DNA of 64,000 bases from Paragorgia papillata (taxonomy: Eukaryota > Cnidaria > Anthozoa > Scleralcyonacea > Coralliidae), in contig JAWNZC010000023.1 in NCBI GenBank assembly GCA_035771165.1, positions 3,334,001-3,398,000 on the forward strand, written 5' to 3'. Positions 50,542 to 62,979 of this stretch are shown here, one piece after another. Each line of letters starts with the position of its first letter. The first letter of the stretch is position 1. The position numbers were made by a program, and so were the translations under genes. The notes beneath the pieces were generated by a model that saw only the letters and a list, made by a program, of their open reading frames with translations, was not told the origin of the DNA and ran no database searches.

Positions 50542-53217
50542 TTAGTATAATTTCAGAGGTTGATAAAAAACCAATCACGTTGAAACAAAAACTTTTAAAC
50601 AACTGCTTTCATTTTAACAGTGCATGGTGATTCTGTTTATTCACAGACGATGTTAGCAAGCCACAATCTTTGTCAGTGAATAATTTCAAGAAAAGAGTAA
50701 ACAACATCCTACTTTGGAATTGAAAAAAGACTTTTATTCTGGTGTTTTGGATCCTGTGTTACGGCTTTTTTGCACTTAATTCATGTTCAATATGTTCTTC
50801 ACTCATGACGAAGTTTTCGAAAACATCGCTACGACCAAAAGCTACAGCCAAAACATACAAAAAATGCGAAGAAATATAGAAAATATACTTCCTTACCTTT
50901 ATAAAGTTTTGTTTTTACGATATTTGATATGCACAACATCTCAGTGATAAATGTTTTCAGTATTATGCTCTTTTGTTTGTCTCAAAAACTACAGACCCCA
51001 TTTTGAAAACAAAAATCAACAGTTCAATGAATCAACAAATTCTAAAATCTCATACTTCAAAATGACAACTCCGAGGGGGAGACTGAAAGGAGTAAAGTCA
51101 GTGCAGTGTAGAATAAGTACCAGTCTCTTTTCCTTTTGAAGAACAATTTCTTGTGATGCAATAGTCACCGCGCTAGGCGGTGACTATCACCTCAGATTCA
51201 CCGCTGAGCGGACCAATCAGAAAGCTGGAAAGCCTCTTTTCCACTATGAAATTGTACTAATAGATAATAGAAACCGCAACTATATTTTAACGATCGAACC
51301 CAAGACTGTTATTAATCACCTAGTCTGGGGAAAGCTCTGGACAAGGATGAGTAAATTAAGATGTAGTTAACCTTAAATTTCAAAACAAAAATTTAAATTT
51401 TACAAAAAAAGTTCTACAAAAAAAATATTTCTACTTTATTGACTCCAAAATTCATCATCCCCTCAACTTATTTTTTGGATATCTCAAAGTGTTTCTTCAA
51501 AATATGAATATATACGGAAAGTTTCTTTAAAAATTGCTTAGCAACGGTTTTTGAATAGTTTATTATTTTGGTTGCTATGGACTTTTTACGCCTAGAACTG
51601 ACCCCAAATCCTTTTGCTCGAACCAGAGGCCCAATCTGAGTCAATCTGTCTCAACCATGGCCCCTGAAATAAACTGTTTCAGCCTGATTGCATAAATTGA
51701 TGATGAGATATTTTTCTCAAACTATAAAAAGTACAAATTCACAAAAATGAAATTTAGATTTATAATAAAAAACAATGTTAAGATTTTAGCTAAATTTCTT
51801 CCTATGTCAACATTATCTGATTGTTTTATGATTAGCGAACAGCTCTCTGTTTCATGTGTGACTTGGTTTATATGTAAAGTACTTGGCCTACTATCTGGCT
51901 ACTTCAGAGAGATATTCGGTCATTATTTCGAAAGTTGTACAGACCTGTAACCATTCTGTTTCGACGTCAAGTTATTCTACTGGGTCTGTGTCAATTTTTC
52001 TTGACTAGTTTAGATTCCTATATCTAAGGTTTAGATGCATATTGTTTCTCGAAAGGGACTGATCCGAAACCTATTGGATTTGTTGTTTACATTTTGGCCT
52101 GAATATATTTCGTGGCGGGACGTGCAAGGAATGTGACAGTGTTTTTTCTTCGACTTCGAATACTGCTATTGTTTACTTTCAGTGGATAGTTATTGTACAG
52201 GGATGTTGCGAATGTCTAGAGGACTAACCATAGCCGTTTGATATGTGTTTGAGACAGTAGTGTACAGCAGTGGGAAACCGACTTTGGTTGATTTATTGTT
52301 GTGCAAGTCCTGGTGCCAACTGAAACTGACTCGTTTTTATTTTGTAGGTTTTTGTCGATTTGGAAAGCGGTTTTTGAACCGTTTCTGTAACATTAGCAAA
52401 GATTATTTTTATCTAAGAATGTTCCCGACAGTCTGCCGATCATTTTGATCAGTAATTTTGCACAGGAAAATCACTTTAATATATGCAGTATAAGTACTTT
52501 GGAATAAAAATGGCATGAGCCGAAAGAAACCAAAATATATAGCCTAAGCCGAAGCGAGAGAGTATACAGTCAGACTTATGTTTCTAAGTTTTAAAAATTG
52601 CTTGTCTTCGACACTTATCAAGCTGGGGACAAATTTGTGTTTTACAACATGGCGGACGCGCCTAGTTTCCTGTCGTGATAGCCACCACCATTACTTTATC
52701 TCGACGCGAGAGGATCTGTAATTCTTCTACAAGATCAGGAGATCTGTATCATTGGTCTTTATGATGTCCTCACCAGCTAGAACACGACTCGTGTTGTAGC
52801 TGGCGAGGACATCAGTCGACAATGCGGAAACTGAGAAGTACTCGGAAGCAGTTTCATGAGAACCATAAAACACGTCCACTCGTTGCAAAACTTTCTCTCG
52901 CTAATCAACTGTAAACGAAAAAATTCAAATAGACCCGCCTGCGATCACACGACAAACGGTACCCGCCATTGTTAGACAAAGATATGCGTCATCTAATGGT
53001 AGTATAGCTTCATTTTTGAAGTGGTATGTGTATTGGGTGGAAGAGGGTAATAGTGCGCACACATTCTTCAATACCTCGTTGTGAAAAAAAACGCGTCTCG
53101 TTGCCGTTGATTTAGTGAAAATAATTTAAAAATACACTTTTGCCCATGGAAGGTAGACAGTTGAAGATTTCGACCAAATTTTAGGTAGACCCTCCCTTTA
53201 ACTTAGAGGCAAATTAA
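50542..53217. other. Intergenic, mostly featureless
   Basis: 2.7 kb without recognisable genes. Small foldbacks lie at 51160-51187 (ATAGTCACCGCGCTAGGCGG) and 52765-52815 (GATGTCCTCACCAGCTAG mirrored). AT-rich. Confidence 0.45.
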
Positions 53218-53927
53218 GGTTACATTAGATGATGAGGGTATGTTTTGGGAGACTGACTAGTGCGCTGCGAATTTTAGCGGTATATATGTACCTCAAATTT
53301 CCAGTCAAGAAACACAAATAATTGCTGATTGTGAAAATATAAATTTGATGAGTATTCATTTCAAACTTTCCCTATTTTTAACGAGTTAACGAAAATACAC
53401 ACACTCCAAGAAAATTCAAAAAATAAATTTACCGTTTAACTAAAAATGTTCCTGCATACCATATTTTCAATCTTGAATAGTAATCGCATAAACCCGCGTG
53501 TACACTTGTTTTATACGTTATAGTTATTTAGATACACGGCATTCTTTTCAGATCTGCTTTGGCTAAAACGACAAACAGACAAAAATTCACTTTTAACGAA
53601 AAAGTATTGTAAAATCATATGGCACCGACTAACACAGAATCAGTTCATAACAAAACTAATACTGTAACAAAATTTGGAAAAAATCTAGTAAAACCCGAGA
53701 TTTAAAAAATCAGTTTTGTGCGCCAATTTTGTGGGAAAATTCGTGGTGGAGAACTCGTTATAAACGAGGGAAGTTTAAAATACATTCTCGCTAAATTTAG
53801 ATTTTCATAATCAGCAACCATTTGGCTTCCTTGACTGAAAATTTGAGATATATAGCCCTAAAATTTGGAGCACAATGGCCAATTTCCCAAAACAATAAAA
53901 AATATGCTTTCATCATCTAATGTAACC
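53218..53927. mobile_element. TIR element of 710 bp with TTAA target duplication
   Basis: GGTTACATTAGATGATG at the left is mirrored by CATCATCTAATGTAACC at the right, with TTAA on both sides (53214-53217, 53928-53931). TTAA suggests piggyBac-like movement, although the ends do not start with the usual CCC. No transposase. Confidence 0.7.
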
Positions 53928-54269
53928 TTAATTAACTGCATGGAAAAGTTTGTCAATGTTTAACCTAAATTTTCTCAAAACGAAGGAATTACGATGGCTC
54001 AAGGGCGGAAAGTCTAAATTGAAGGCAATTTGATAGATTGCCTGCAAGTGTATATCGTGGTGCTTTATGCAACAAATAGACAGTTTTCAAAAACTTTCCC
54101 TATTTTTTTAGTTACCACGGAACCAGTGTATTCTAAGTGTGCGGAGCAGAGTTTTTGACTAAATGACAATCTGTCTACTTGTTGCACACCATATAACATG
54201 TGAATCCACTTCATTTATTTTTATTTATTATATTTATTTTATTAACTTTGCCATTCATTTAGTAAATAC

Positions 54270-54800
54270 TACAGTATATATATATATAATTACATTTAAT
54301 AATGGCAGGGAAACCACAACAGCCTCAAGCCACCCAAAATATTTGAAACTATTATACACATACATCACAAATACATACAGTTTATACACACATCATTAAC
54401 TTACGCATACATACACACGGATTACACAAAAACAAAACCCGCAAAACATTAGAAGCAACATGTTATCGGTTTCCGATGAGGCTGCGAGAAGTGTTGCAAC
54501 TTAAACAAATTGTCTTCCATAAACGAGGATCGTCGGGATCGTAAGATGTTGCGAGGGCTGTAAAGTAGTACCGGAGTAAGGTAGTTTTGAAGGTGGCCAG
54601 TTGTAGTGATCCAAGATTGTCGAGTTCGTTGTCTAAAGTGTTCCAAATTCTAGTTGATCTGTTAAGATAGGACTTCTGAAAGGTAGCTGTTTTACATTTT
54701 CGGACTTCACCAAGTTTGGAGTTGATATCTATTTTTGCTTTTGAGATATTACTGCCATGGACACCATTAAGTTTGAGCTACCTTCAGCAACTTCAAAAAT
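54270..54800 (-). mobile_element. 5'-truncated LINE fragment, RT C-terminus
   Basis: The minus-strand frame from about 54795 to the stop at 54465-54463 reads SKAKIDINSKLGEVRKCKTA, TFQKSYLNRSTRIWNTLDNE and LDNLGSLQLATFKTTLLRYY, then DDPRLWKTICLSCNTSRSL. This is the C-terminal end of a CR1/jockey-like RT ORF (RIWNTL is the usual LWNxLP block). A 3' UTR rich in TATGTATG-type repeats follows to about 54270. Confidence 0.75.
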
Positions 54801-57373
54801 TGTGTAATAATTAGTACTTGCTTCTTGCAAATTTTTGTGGTGATTGATAAAAGTGTTGTGAACTTAGAGCGATTACAGTGTTTTAGCCAATTTAAGGTTA
54901 ACTATACCACCTTCAAACCATAATATTGTAAAGTCTTGCGCAATTTTAGACTTTGCTTGTCTCAAAATTACAAATAATAGCGGAACTTAATATAGACCCT
55001 TTAAAGATTAAATATTCGTCTTTATCAACTTCACTGTCGTCATTAAACCAAAGGTTTCAAGGATATATAAATGTATCGTTTTCAAATTTCCGGATTAATC
55101 ATGGCCAGAAATACCAGAGCTTATATCCATAGGCGTATTTTGGGAAATTTTGATATCTTTAGAATTTAGGAAGTAACACCCCCTTGAACTATGAACTCTC
55201 TCCTGACGTGAGCACTTTGAATTTTCTATGTTAGTGCAAGGATTTGGCCGAATTCTTTCCTCATGCATGCAGGCGATTGATTTTTGCTTTATCATGCTTT
55301 TAGCACAACCATGCATATTTGGCTCCGTGTTTGATTACGAGAAAAACTGTTTGAGCTCACGTGAATTAAAGACCACCCACCCCAACTATGAAAAATTTGT
55401 CACTTCGTGTGCCGAAGAATATCTATGTGCAAAGCTGAAATATTCCTGAACCCCCCAGAAGCAGAAATAAATGTATTTTTATCCTGCATGATGCGTTATA
55501 TAAACTTCAATTGTTTTATATCATACAACGATAAACCAATTTAACCCTAATGAATTTTACAAACTTTATAATTCAATATACTGTCCTTACTACAAGATAA
55601 ATTTCTTCCTAGATTTTACGACCCACACAAGATTAATCTTCAAAATTTTCACGTTAATTAACTTACAAAATGGAAGTCGTTCAATAACTCGCAATTCGTG
55701 TTTTAGCAGGTATAAACACTCAGCTATCGCCGTGTCTTAAAACAGTCCTGCTCGTTTATTAAACGGTACAATTCGCCACTAAAAAGTTCGTATGACTAAA
55801 AATGACGTATGAATACAATGGCGTATCACGTTAATTTTATTAATTAGAAAACAAAATCAAGAATGTTCTCCGAATAGGGCGAATACATACACCACGTGCT
55901 GTTTAATGGCTGTCCCTCCTGAGAGATATATAGTGTGATGTTTTGTAATCTCAATAGATTACCTTGTTCTCCGCGTGTATTGCTTGTCGCTGGCTATAAG
56001 AGTGACGACTCTTCCCACTTAACACGATGGTCATACTTCCAAGCGTGTTTGGCAACAGCAAATTTTGGCTTGTATACATGTTTCCGCGGCTTTTTCAAAA
56101 TATGTTGTCAAATTTGTTTTTCCAAATTTATCGTACCAAGCTTCTGTGGGTCCCAAGATTTTAGCAATCTTCTGGATAACCTAGCCACAACAAAAAACCT
56201 AATCCCAGTCAGAAATCTGGTTTACTCTGGTATGGAATGCCGCTTTCTCCGGTGGAATCTGCCAATTAAGGAACCGAGACTTTCAAGCTAGTTCACGAAA
56301 TTCTGTTTTAAACAGTCTTAATTATACCGGGTTTCCGTGGTTTAGACCTGAGAAATTTGTCCTCCTGTTTGGAGATCCTGTAATTATCCATGCGCAGACC
56401 CGCAAACCTGGTGTTTACCAATGCGAATTCGTGAACTCACGAGTTATCTCACAAAGTTACGAGTTATATCTCGTGGGGTAGGATTGTTTCACGTGAGACC
56501 GAGATAAGTCGAGAGGTTTTGATAACTCGGTCTCAGCAATAAGGTAACCCTATAGCCGGAGTTATCCTGCCTCCGTGTGAACGCTACCACAGGATCAACT
56601 TTTGTATAATTATTTTGTTCTTAGGATAATCTAGGGTTATCTCGGTCGGGGGCCAAGGATAATTACTCGGTAGTTTTATCGTGTGAAACAGAGCCACCCT
56701 AGCCCCGGAGTTATCCCTAGCCCTTTTAGTCAGAGATATTCACTGATTAATTACGGGTGAAAGTTTGAGGAAGGAGAAATGGGGCAGAGCACGTCTCTGT
56801 CGAGTCAGTCAATCAGCACGAAGATTTCTAAAATGTTCTTTTCAAGCACATATAATGTATGTAACTTATATATATATATACCACAGCTCATCAATGCAGC
56901 TCGGAAACTTTTCCTTAAGCGCATCAAAGCGATCAAGCTTTTCCGCGTCTACCACCGTGTAGTCTCCTAATGAGTTTTCTGTGTCACCTCAGAAATTATC
57001 GGCATCTATCCCGACAAATATTGACCCCCCACGCGCGCGACAGCCAATTGGAGTGAGGATGTGATTGACATGTTATGCATGTGCTTTTGAGATGTATTCG
57101 AGACGAGACCATAGTTTTCGAGTCGAGACTTTGAGATGTGAGCGAGACAGCGAAGCGATTATGTAAATAAATATTGTTCAAATTTTCGAGTATACATCAG
57201 TAACTTTTCTCAGATGCGTACTTTGGAAGCGAGTAATTTGCGAAAATGCAAGATAAATGTCCACGTTTTGAAACGAAGTTTTAATATTAATTAGCTGTCC
57301 CGATGACATTCTCAAACTCATAAATAACTCATAAGCACGACCGTCATAGGTCTTGATATACATGAAGAAGTTA
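54800..57373. other. Intergenic, nothing firm
   Basis: 2.6 kb. The longest frame (55935-56291, 118 codons) has no recognisable domain and biased composition. GAGATAACTCG-type repeats at 56430-56700 occur in both orientations and look like a decayed TIR element. Confidence 0.4.
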
Positions 57374-57881
57374 CAGTGGCGTAACTTTGGGCTAGGGTGC
57401 CCCTGGCCCAAACTCAAAGGCCCACCGGTCCCGGGGGACCGAGGGCGCGAAGCCCCCGAATTGAATGTCACATGCCCCGGAAGTGCATTTCAGCGATTTT
57501 CCGCGTGGAATTTTCAAAAAAATTAATCGGTATAACAAGGGAAAATTCATCATTACATATATCAAATGTTTGTTAGATTATAAGAATATTTATCAACCCG
57601 TTGATACTGGCAGGTGAAGCCGTCTTATATCAAGCCGTCTGACATCCATTTTCGTACCTTTATTAACCTGTTGCAACGCTCTGTATTTTTTATGAAACTG
57701 TTTGAAACTTCGTACCAATATTTAAATGATGGAAAGCTATATCCAGTTTAACGACGACTGACGATTTCCCAATAAATACGTGAAAATTACGGAATGACGG
57801 AATCCCCATAAAGGACATCTGTCATCCTGGCTCAGGGGCCCCCCAGTGAAAGGGGCAGCGCCTATAGGAGTTACGCCACTG
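57374..57881. mobile_element. hAT-type MITE, 508 bp, 8-bp TSD AGAAGTTA
   Basis: The ends CAGTGGCGTAACT and, reversed, CAGTGGCGTAACTCC are the classic hAT CAGTGGCG termini. AGAAGTTA is exact at 57366-57373 and 57882-57889. Inside are GCCCCTGGCCC and GGTCCCGGGGGACC. No transposase. Confidence 0.92.
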
Positions 57882-57889
57882 AGAAGTTA

Positions 57890-59235
57890 GCGAACTGAGG
57901 TAGGTTGGCAGAAATCGTAGCCCACGAACTGAGCGGAATTGAAAGACGAAGTATAAACATTGTTTACCGCAACATCCCAAGCACTCACGATTGGAAAACA
58001 TAACCAGTTCGAGCGTTAGTGAAAGTACTACTTTTAAACTGAGATAAACTAAAAATAGCATTCTATACATACTATATATATATATAGTATAGGAGTAAAT
58101 GTCACGCAAAATAACCTGAAATCTGAATAGCTGACTTAAAAACGATCTTAATGATGTATTGTGGTCTTATGTTGTGGTATAATTCTGTTTTAATTTGTAA
58201 ATTTCCAAAATAAGTGAAAACCACGCGCGCACCCGCTGTGGCGCACCATGGGGGGTCATCACAGTTGGCGGTCTAAAAAAAGAAATATAATATTTGCGTT
58301 TTATTGTATTGCCTCGATTTTTTCAAAATGAATGTGTGAAATGTTTCTTTTCATTTTATTAATACGAAATTTGTTGGTAAATTTATTTTTTTTCTAAATA
58401 GTTGCCATTTTTGTTATAAATTATAATGATCTTTATTTTTAATAATAATTAGCATAAATTAGCATAATTTGCAAAATAGAGGTGAAAACGATTCAAATGA
58501 TAAATTGTGGTATTATTTTGTAACTACAAAGCTATAGTGGTTCAATACTTTCGTGAGTCATCCATTCAATCTCATGCGTCAGAATGAGAAAAATCGCCTA
58601 TGTAAACGGGCCTTAACGCGCTATTTGTTTGAAATTTTTACCATTTTCTGGTTTTAATTAGCAGTATTTTCGACACATTTCATGAGTTCGATTTGTAACA
58701 ACGTTTTTTGAATCAACATTTGATGATCAAATTCTGAACAAAATAGTCCTAATATATGTTTCGACAACAGCGAAACCAGCGACCAATTTTGGCTGAGAAA
58801 AGAATGTTGCGAAAAGACATGTTGCCCAAATCTACAGAAATTTTTACAGATATTAGTGCTTGAAAAGATGAGTGACTGTAATAAGCATACTATTTAAACT
58901 GCTATCCAGCAAAACTGCTATCGGCAAATGAAACTTTTGTCGGCAATCTTTTTTCGGCAAGACTGCAAATTCATGAGATATACAGCAGAGGAACTGAGGT
59001 GTGAGGAACTATACTTATAAATACACTTTTTGCTACCTTAAAGATTATCGTTGCTACTTGCTTTTATCCAGGGTGTCGCTTTCTTCTCGTAGACAGTGTC
59101 TCGTTCTCTTTCGTCGATAATGAAATGTGGCGCCATTTTGTTTTCTTTTGACTTGTTATTAGGCTTACATACAGTACTCAACGATCACGCTGACTGCTGA
59201 TCGGTTGACCGCAGTTAACAATTAATATTCCAACC
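57890..59235. other. Intergenic, nothing recognised
   Basis: AT-rich. ACTATATATATATAGTAT (58069-58086) is a small palindrome. No exon was seen. Confidence 0.4.
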
Positions 59236-60147
59236 AACAATTATTCGCCGAAGGCGAGGTGAATATCTGTGTTTATACAATACCCTAGTTGCTATGCGTG
59301 TTTTCATAGGTTGTTGGCCATGATCTATTAGAGGACAGACACATGGTCACGTCAGATCACGTCAGCTGACTTGCCTTTTTCCTTCTTCATGCCCCAAAAT
59401 CCGGCACGAGTTTCGACAAAGACCTTTTAAATTTGTATTGTATAAAACAAATAGATTCCATTTTTTTGTTGTCTGTTCAGTTATAGATGCACAGAGGACG
59501 TCACAACGTTGTAAGAACATCAGTGACCCACTCGACTGCGTCTCGTGGGCCACTGTTTTGTTCTTACCACGTTGTGACGTCATCTGTGCATCTATAACTG
59601 AACAGACAACGGCAAAATGGAATCTATTTGTTAATTAGCATATACCTCGCAGGTGAATAGTGCTTTTCGCGCAATCTGATTGGTTCCTCTAGCTCGGGAT
59701 ATCCTGCACTATTCACCTGCAGGCAAAACAAGATGGCGACCAGTTTTGCTTTGTTTACCGAGGCAGGAGATTTTGTTGATAAACAAGGGTGATGTAGTAG
59801 AATAACGAGAAAAGTCAACAAAATTAAGTAGAAGAGTGTCCACAGGTATGTTTCTTTACAATTTTCTAGCCATTAATATATTCAAAAGCTGTAAAAACTG
59901 TTTTGTCGACAAATAATTGAGTACACCGAGTTGCTGGCGGCCGACGGCGACGGCCGTGTCTTGTTTATACTCTTGTAATGAAACATACCGAAAAATATAA
60001 GAATGTTAAACTTGTTATTTCATTTATGAGGTATATGCTAAAACAATTATTCACCTCAGTGTCGGTGAATAGTGTGGATATTCACCTCGCCGAAGCGGCT
60101 CGGTGAATATCCAGCACTATTCACCTCCACTTCGGTGAATAATTGTT
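59236..60147. mobile_element. Composite foldback element with AACAATTATTC ends
   Basis: It begins AACAATTATTCGCCGAAGGC and ends with the reverse AACAATTATTCACCGAAGTG. It contains a 190-bp palindrome (about 59448-59632: AATAGATTCCATTTT, TCAGTTATAGATGCACAG, GACGTCACAACGT mirrored), which gives similar frames on both strands. It also contains GGTGAATAGTGCTTTTCGCG (59651 on) and a terminal foldback 60041-60147. Confidence 0.75.
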
Positions 60148-60149
60148 AA

Positions 60150-60990
60150 TTATTATATAGCATGCTATCGGATATGAGCTTTTGCGTAATCTGATTGGTT
60201 CCCTACCACCAGGCTATCAGCTCATATCCTACTAGTAGAGAAAAAACAAGATGGCGGCATGTTTTTTTTCAACTGCCGAAAACAGTTGAAATTGACGGAT
60301 TTTTATACAGAAAAACATCAACACCCTCAAACCAATGTATAAAAAAACAACATTGTGTAAAAATACATTAACAGATACACAATTTAGCATGTTAAATGGT
60401 TAAATTCACCTAAAAATTACGTCTTTTTACTTCAAAAACCCGACTAAAAATTAACGGGTTGATATTAATTTGTTGCCAAACAAAGAAACTCACGGTTAAA
60501 ATCAACTTACAACACACATTTCGTAGGAGATTACCAGTAAAGAGACTTTTTTTATTTAGATAAGCATTTGGCGTAGTAAAAAGCATGTTCTTTTTCAAAA
60601 ACAACCAACTAAGTAATTTAGTTTCACTGCCGAAGGTGTTTTAGTTTCATTTTTGCATGAAATCAAAACCTTTTTCACGACAGCAACGCTAATATAAACA
60701 ACTGACCCACCTTTTGACTTCATAAAGTTACCTTTTAATCTTTTTTGTTGATCTGCTTAACACATTTTTGGCCTCTCGAGCAACATTTATACAACATTTC
60801 GAAGCTGTTTACCGAACAGCTCAGCGAGAAACTCTATGTGAATGCATCATTACGCATGGCGGAAGTATTAGTTGCCTATGCCGAAAGTTTGTTGTTTCAA
60901 ACATTTCGCTGTAATTTTGTCTCTTGTACAGTGCTTGGCTATATAATAAAACAGTTATACCATTCGCTCTCGTTCTATACTAACTAATAG
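60150..60990. mobile_element. Repeat family E, partial copy 2
   Basis: Direct copy of 49645-50500 (GCATGCTATCGGATATGAGC, CAAGATGGCGGCATG, TACGCATGGCGGAAGTATTA) lacking the outer AGTCACC ends. Confidence 0.8.
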
Positions 60991-61002
60991 CCAATCTTCC
61001 CT

Positions 61003-61416
61003 TTGCCTCGGGAAGATTTGTAAAAGTCCTCGGGCCCGCGGCCCTTGGACTTTCACAAACCTTCCCTCGGCGGCGGGGAAATTTAATCGCTAATTTCCCG
61101 AAAAGTCATGTTATTACTTATAATGATACAGGTGATTATAGAAAATCGCGCGCGCTGATTGGTCGAGCTACTTCGGACTAATTCTCGATAATCACCTACA
61201 GCGTTTATTCAAGATGGCCGCCAGCCAATTTGTCAATGCGACAGACGACGAAATTAACAATTTCAAAGAAAATGTTGTTTCTAAAAGTAGGAAAAGGTGT
61301 ATTTATACTAAAACAATTATTCACCTCAGGCTCAGTGAATATCGGTGAATAATAATCTCGACTTCGTCTCGGTTATTATTCACCGATATTCACCTCGCTT
61401 TCGGCGAATAATTGTT
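61003..61416. mobile_element. Foldback MITEs of the palindrome-edge families
   Basis: 61003-61115 is a GGGAAATTTAATCGC foldback like 25915-26019. 61130-61260 copies 48930-49060 (CGCGCGCGCTGATTGGT). 61312-61416 is the AACAATTATTCACCTC foldback. Confidence 0.75.
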
Positions 61417-61425
61417 AATTATTAT

Positions 61426-61935
61426 ATAGCATGCTATCGGATATGAGCTTTTGCGTAATCTGATTGGTTCCCTACTACCAGGCTATCAGCTCATATCCTG
61501 CTAGTAGAGGAAAAACAAGATGGCGGCATGTTTTTTTAAACTGCCGAAAAGAGTTGAAATTGACGGATTTTTATACAGAAAAACATCAACACCTTCAAAC
61601 CAATGTATAAAAAAACACATTGTGTAAAAATACACTGAACAAATACACAATTTAACATGTTAAATGGTAAAATTCACCCAAAAATTACGTCTTTTTACTT
61701 CAAAAACCCGACTAAATTAACGGGTTGATATTAATTTGTTGCCAAACAAAGAAACTCGCGGTTAAAATCAAGCTTACAACACACATTTCGTAGGAGATCA
61801 GCAGAAAAGAGACTTTTTTGATTTAGATAAGCATTTGGAGTAGTTAAAAGCATGTTCTTTTTAAAAAACAACCAACTAAGTAATTTAGTTTCACTGCCGA
61901 AGGTGTTTCAGTTTCATTTTTGCATGAATGCTCAT
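61426..61935. mobile_element. Repeat family E, partial copy 3, ends at poly-C
   Basis: Direct copy of 49645-50155. It breaks off at TTTTGCATGA (61928), just before a C run (61939-61957). Confidence 0.8.
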
Positions 61936-62158
61936 ATCCCCCCCCCCCCCCCCTCCCTTGCTCAACCCCCTTCACGACGGCCCTGCATAAACAAATAGTT
62001 TCCGAGGATACACCTGTATATTATGATCACTAAACTGATCACTAAAGTTTGTCCAATCTTATCAAAATAGGAAATGATGGATCTCGTTATTGCAAAGGTG
62101 GCTTCTATATTAATTCTATGACGAAATCACAAACAAGAACACATAGTCCGACGTAGGT

Positions 62159-62430
62159 CAATACGCGAGTTTCAGGGTGTTGCGCGCGCATCATTTTTCA
62201 AAAAAACTGGCAAGCTCCACTCAAAGTAAACGTACTGTTTAAAATCAACAAAGTATAGAATACAGTTTCTGGATGTTTAACACTGTTATTCTGCTGTTGT
62301 TGGCTCGCTAGTAAGTCTGTTCGCCTTTGCGTACTTAATTTGTGGGGAGCCCGCCAATTCCTTTGCACCAAGAGCCCGCCAATTCCTTTGCAAAATGATC
62401 CGCGCGCAATACCCTGAAATTCGCCTATTG
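62159..62430. mobile_element. MITE family B, copy 2
   Basis: The ends CAATACGCGAGTTTCAGGGT and, reversed, CAATAGGCGAATTTCAGGGT, with TTGCGCGCGCATCATTTTTC. A direct duplication of GAGCCCGCCAATTCCTTTGC lies inside (62347 and 62369). Copy 1 is at 17834-18087. Confidence 0.8.
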
Positions 62431-62799
62431 TTTTTCACGCCAGGCTTTAGCCTTTAGTTTAATAATAAATACATATTAATTTTAGTCATATTTACTATAA
62501 GATGGTTAATCGCATTAAATTTAACTTTAGTCTGGCTTTACACGGTCGAAATATGAATTTTGGAGAGCGTGTACACGTGTATCAGTAAGATCTTAATGGC
62601 ACATGCAGGTTACGATGATTTTTTATTTTTACCGAGTACCAGTACGTAGTTGAGGCACTAACACTTTTACCCCAGTCAAAGAGTTTCCAGGGTTGTGGAG
62701 CAGCAGAATAAAATTATTATGGGCTCGTTTTTTTAACGTTTTCAAGATGGCTGCCTGCGAGATTATACAATCAGAAATATATGAATCAGTGCAACCCGT

Positions 62800-62885
62800 G
62801 CAACCTCGTCCCCAGGGCCATTTGTGGGGGCTGTGCCAAGATGGCGGCCAAGAACAAATGGCCCTGGCACAGGCTGAGCTATCAC
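62800..62885. repeat. Short foldback
   Basis: CCCCAGGGCCATTTG (62811 on) is mirrored by CAAATGGCCCTGGC (62856-62869). Confidence 0.65.
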
Positions 62886-62979
62886 CACATCTGATTGGTC
62901 GAGATAACATTGGATGTTTTATGTATTCTGATTGGTGGAAACAAGGCGGGCGGCAGGCTAACTCCCGGACATTTGTTCA

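Noticed and set aside
55935..56291. 118-codon frame as a gene
   Set aside because: No recognisable domain, splice context or conservation could be seen; composition resembles random open sequence.
59362..59638. Overlapping frames on opposite strands that look alike
   Set aside because: They arise from a 190-bp palindrome; each strand mirrors the other.
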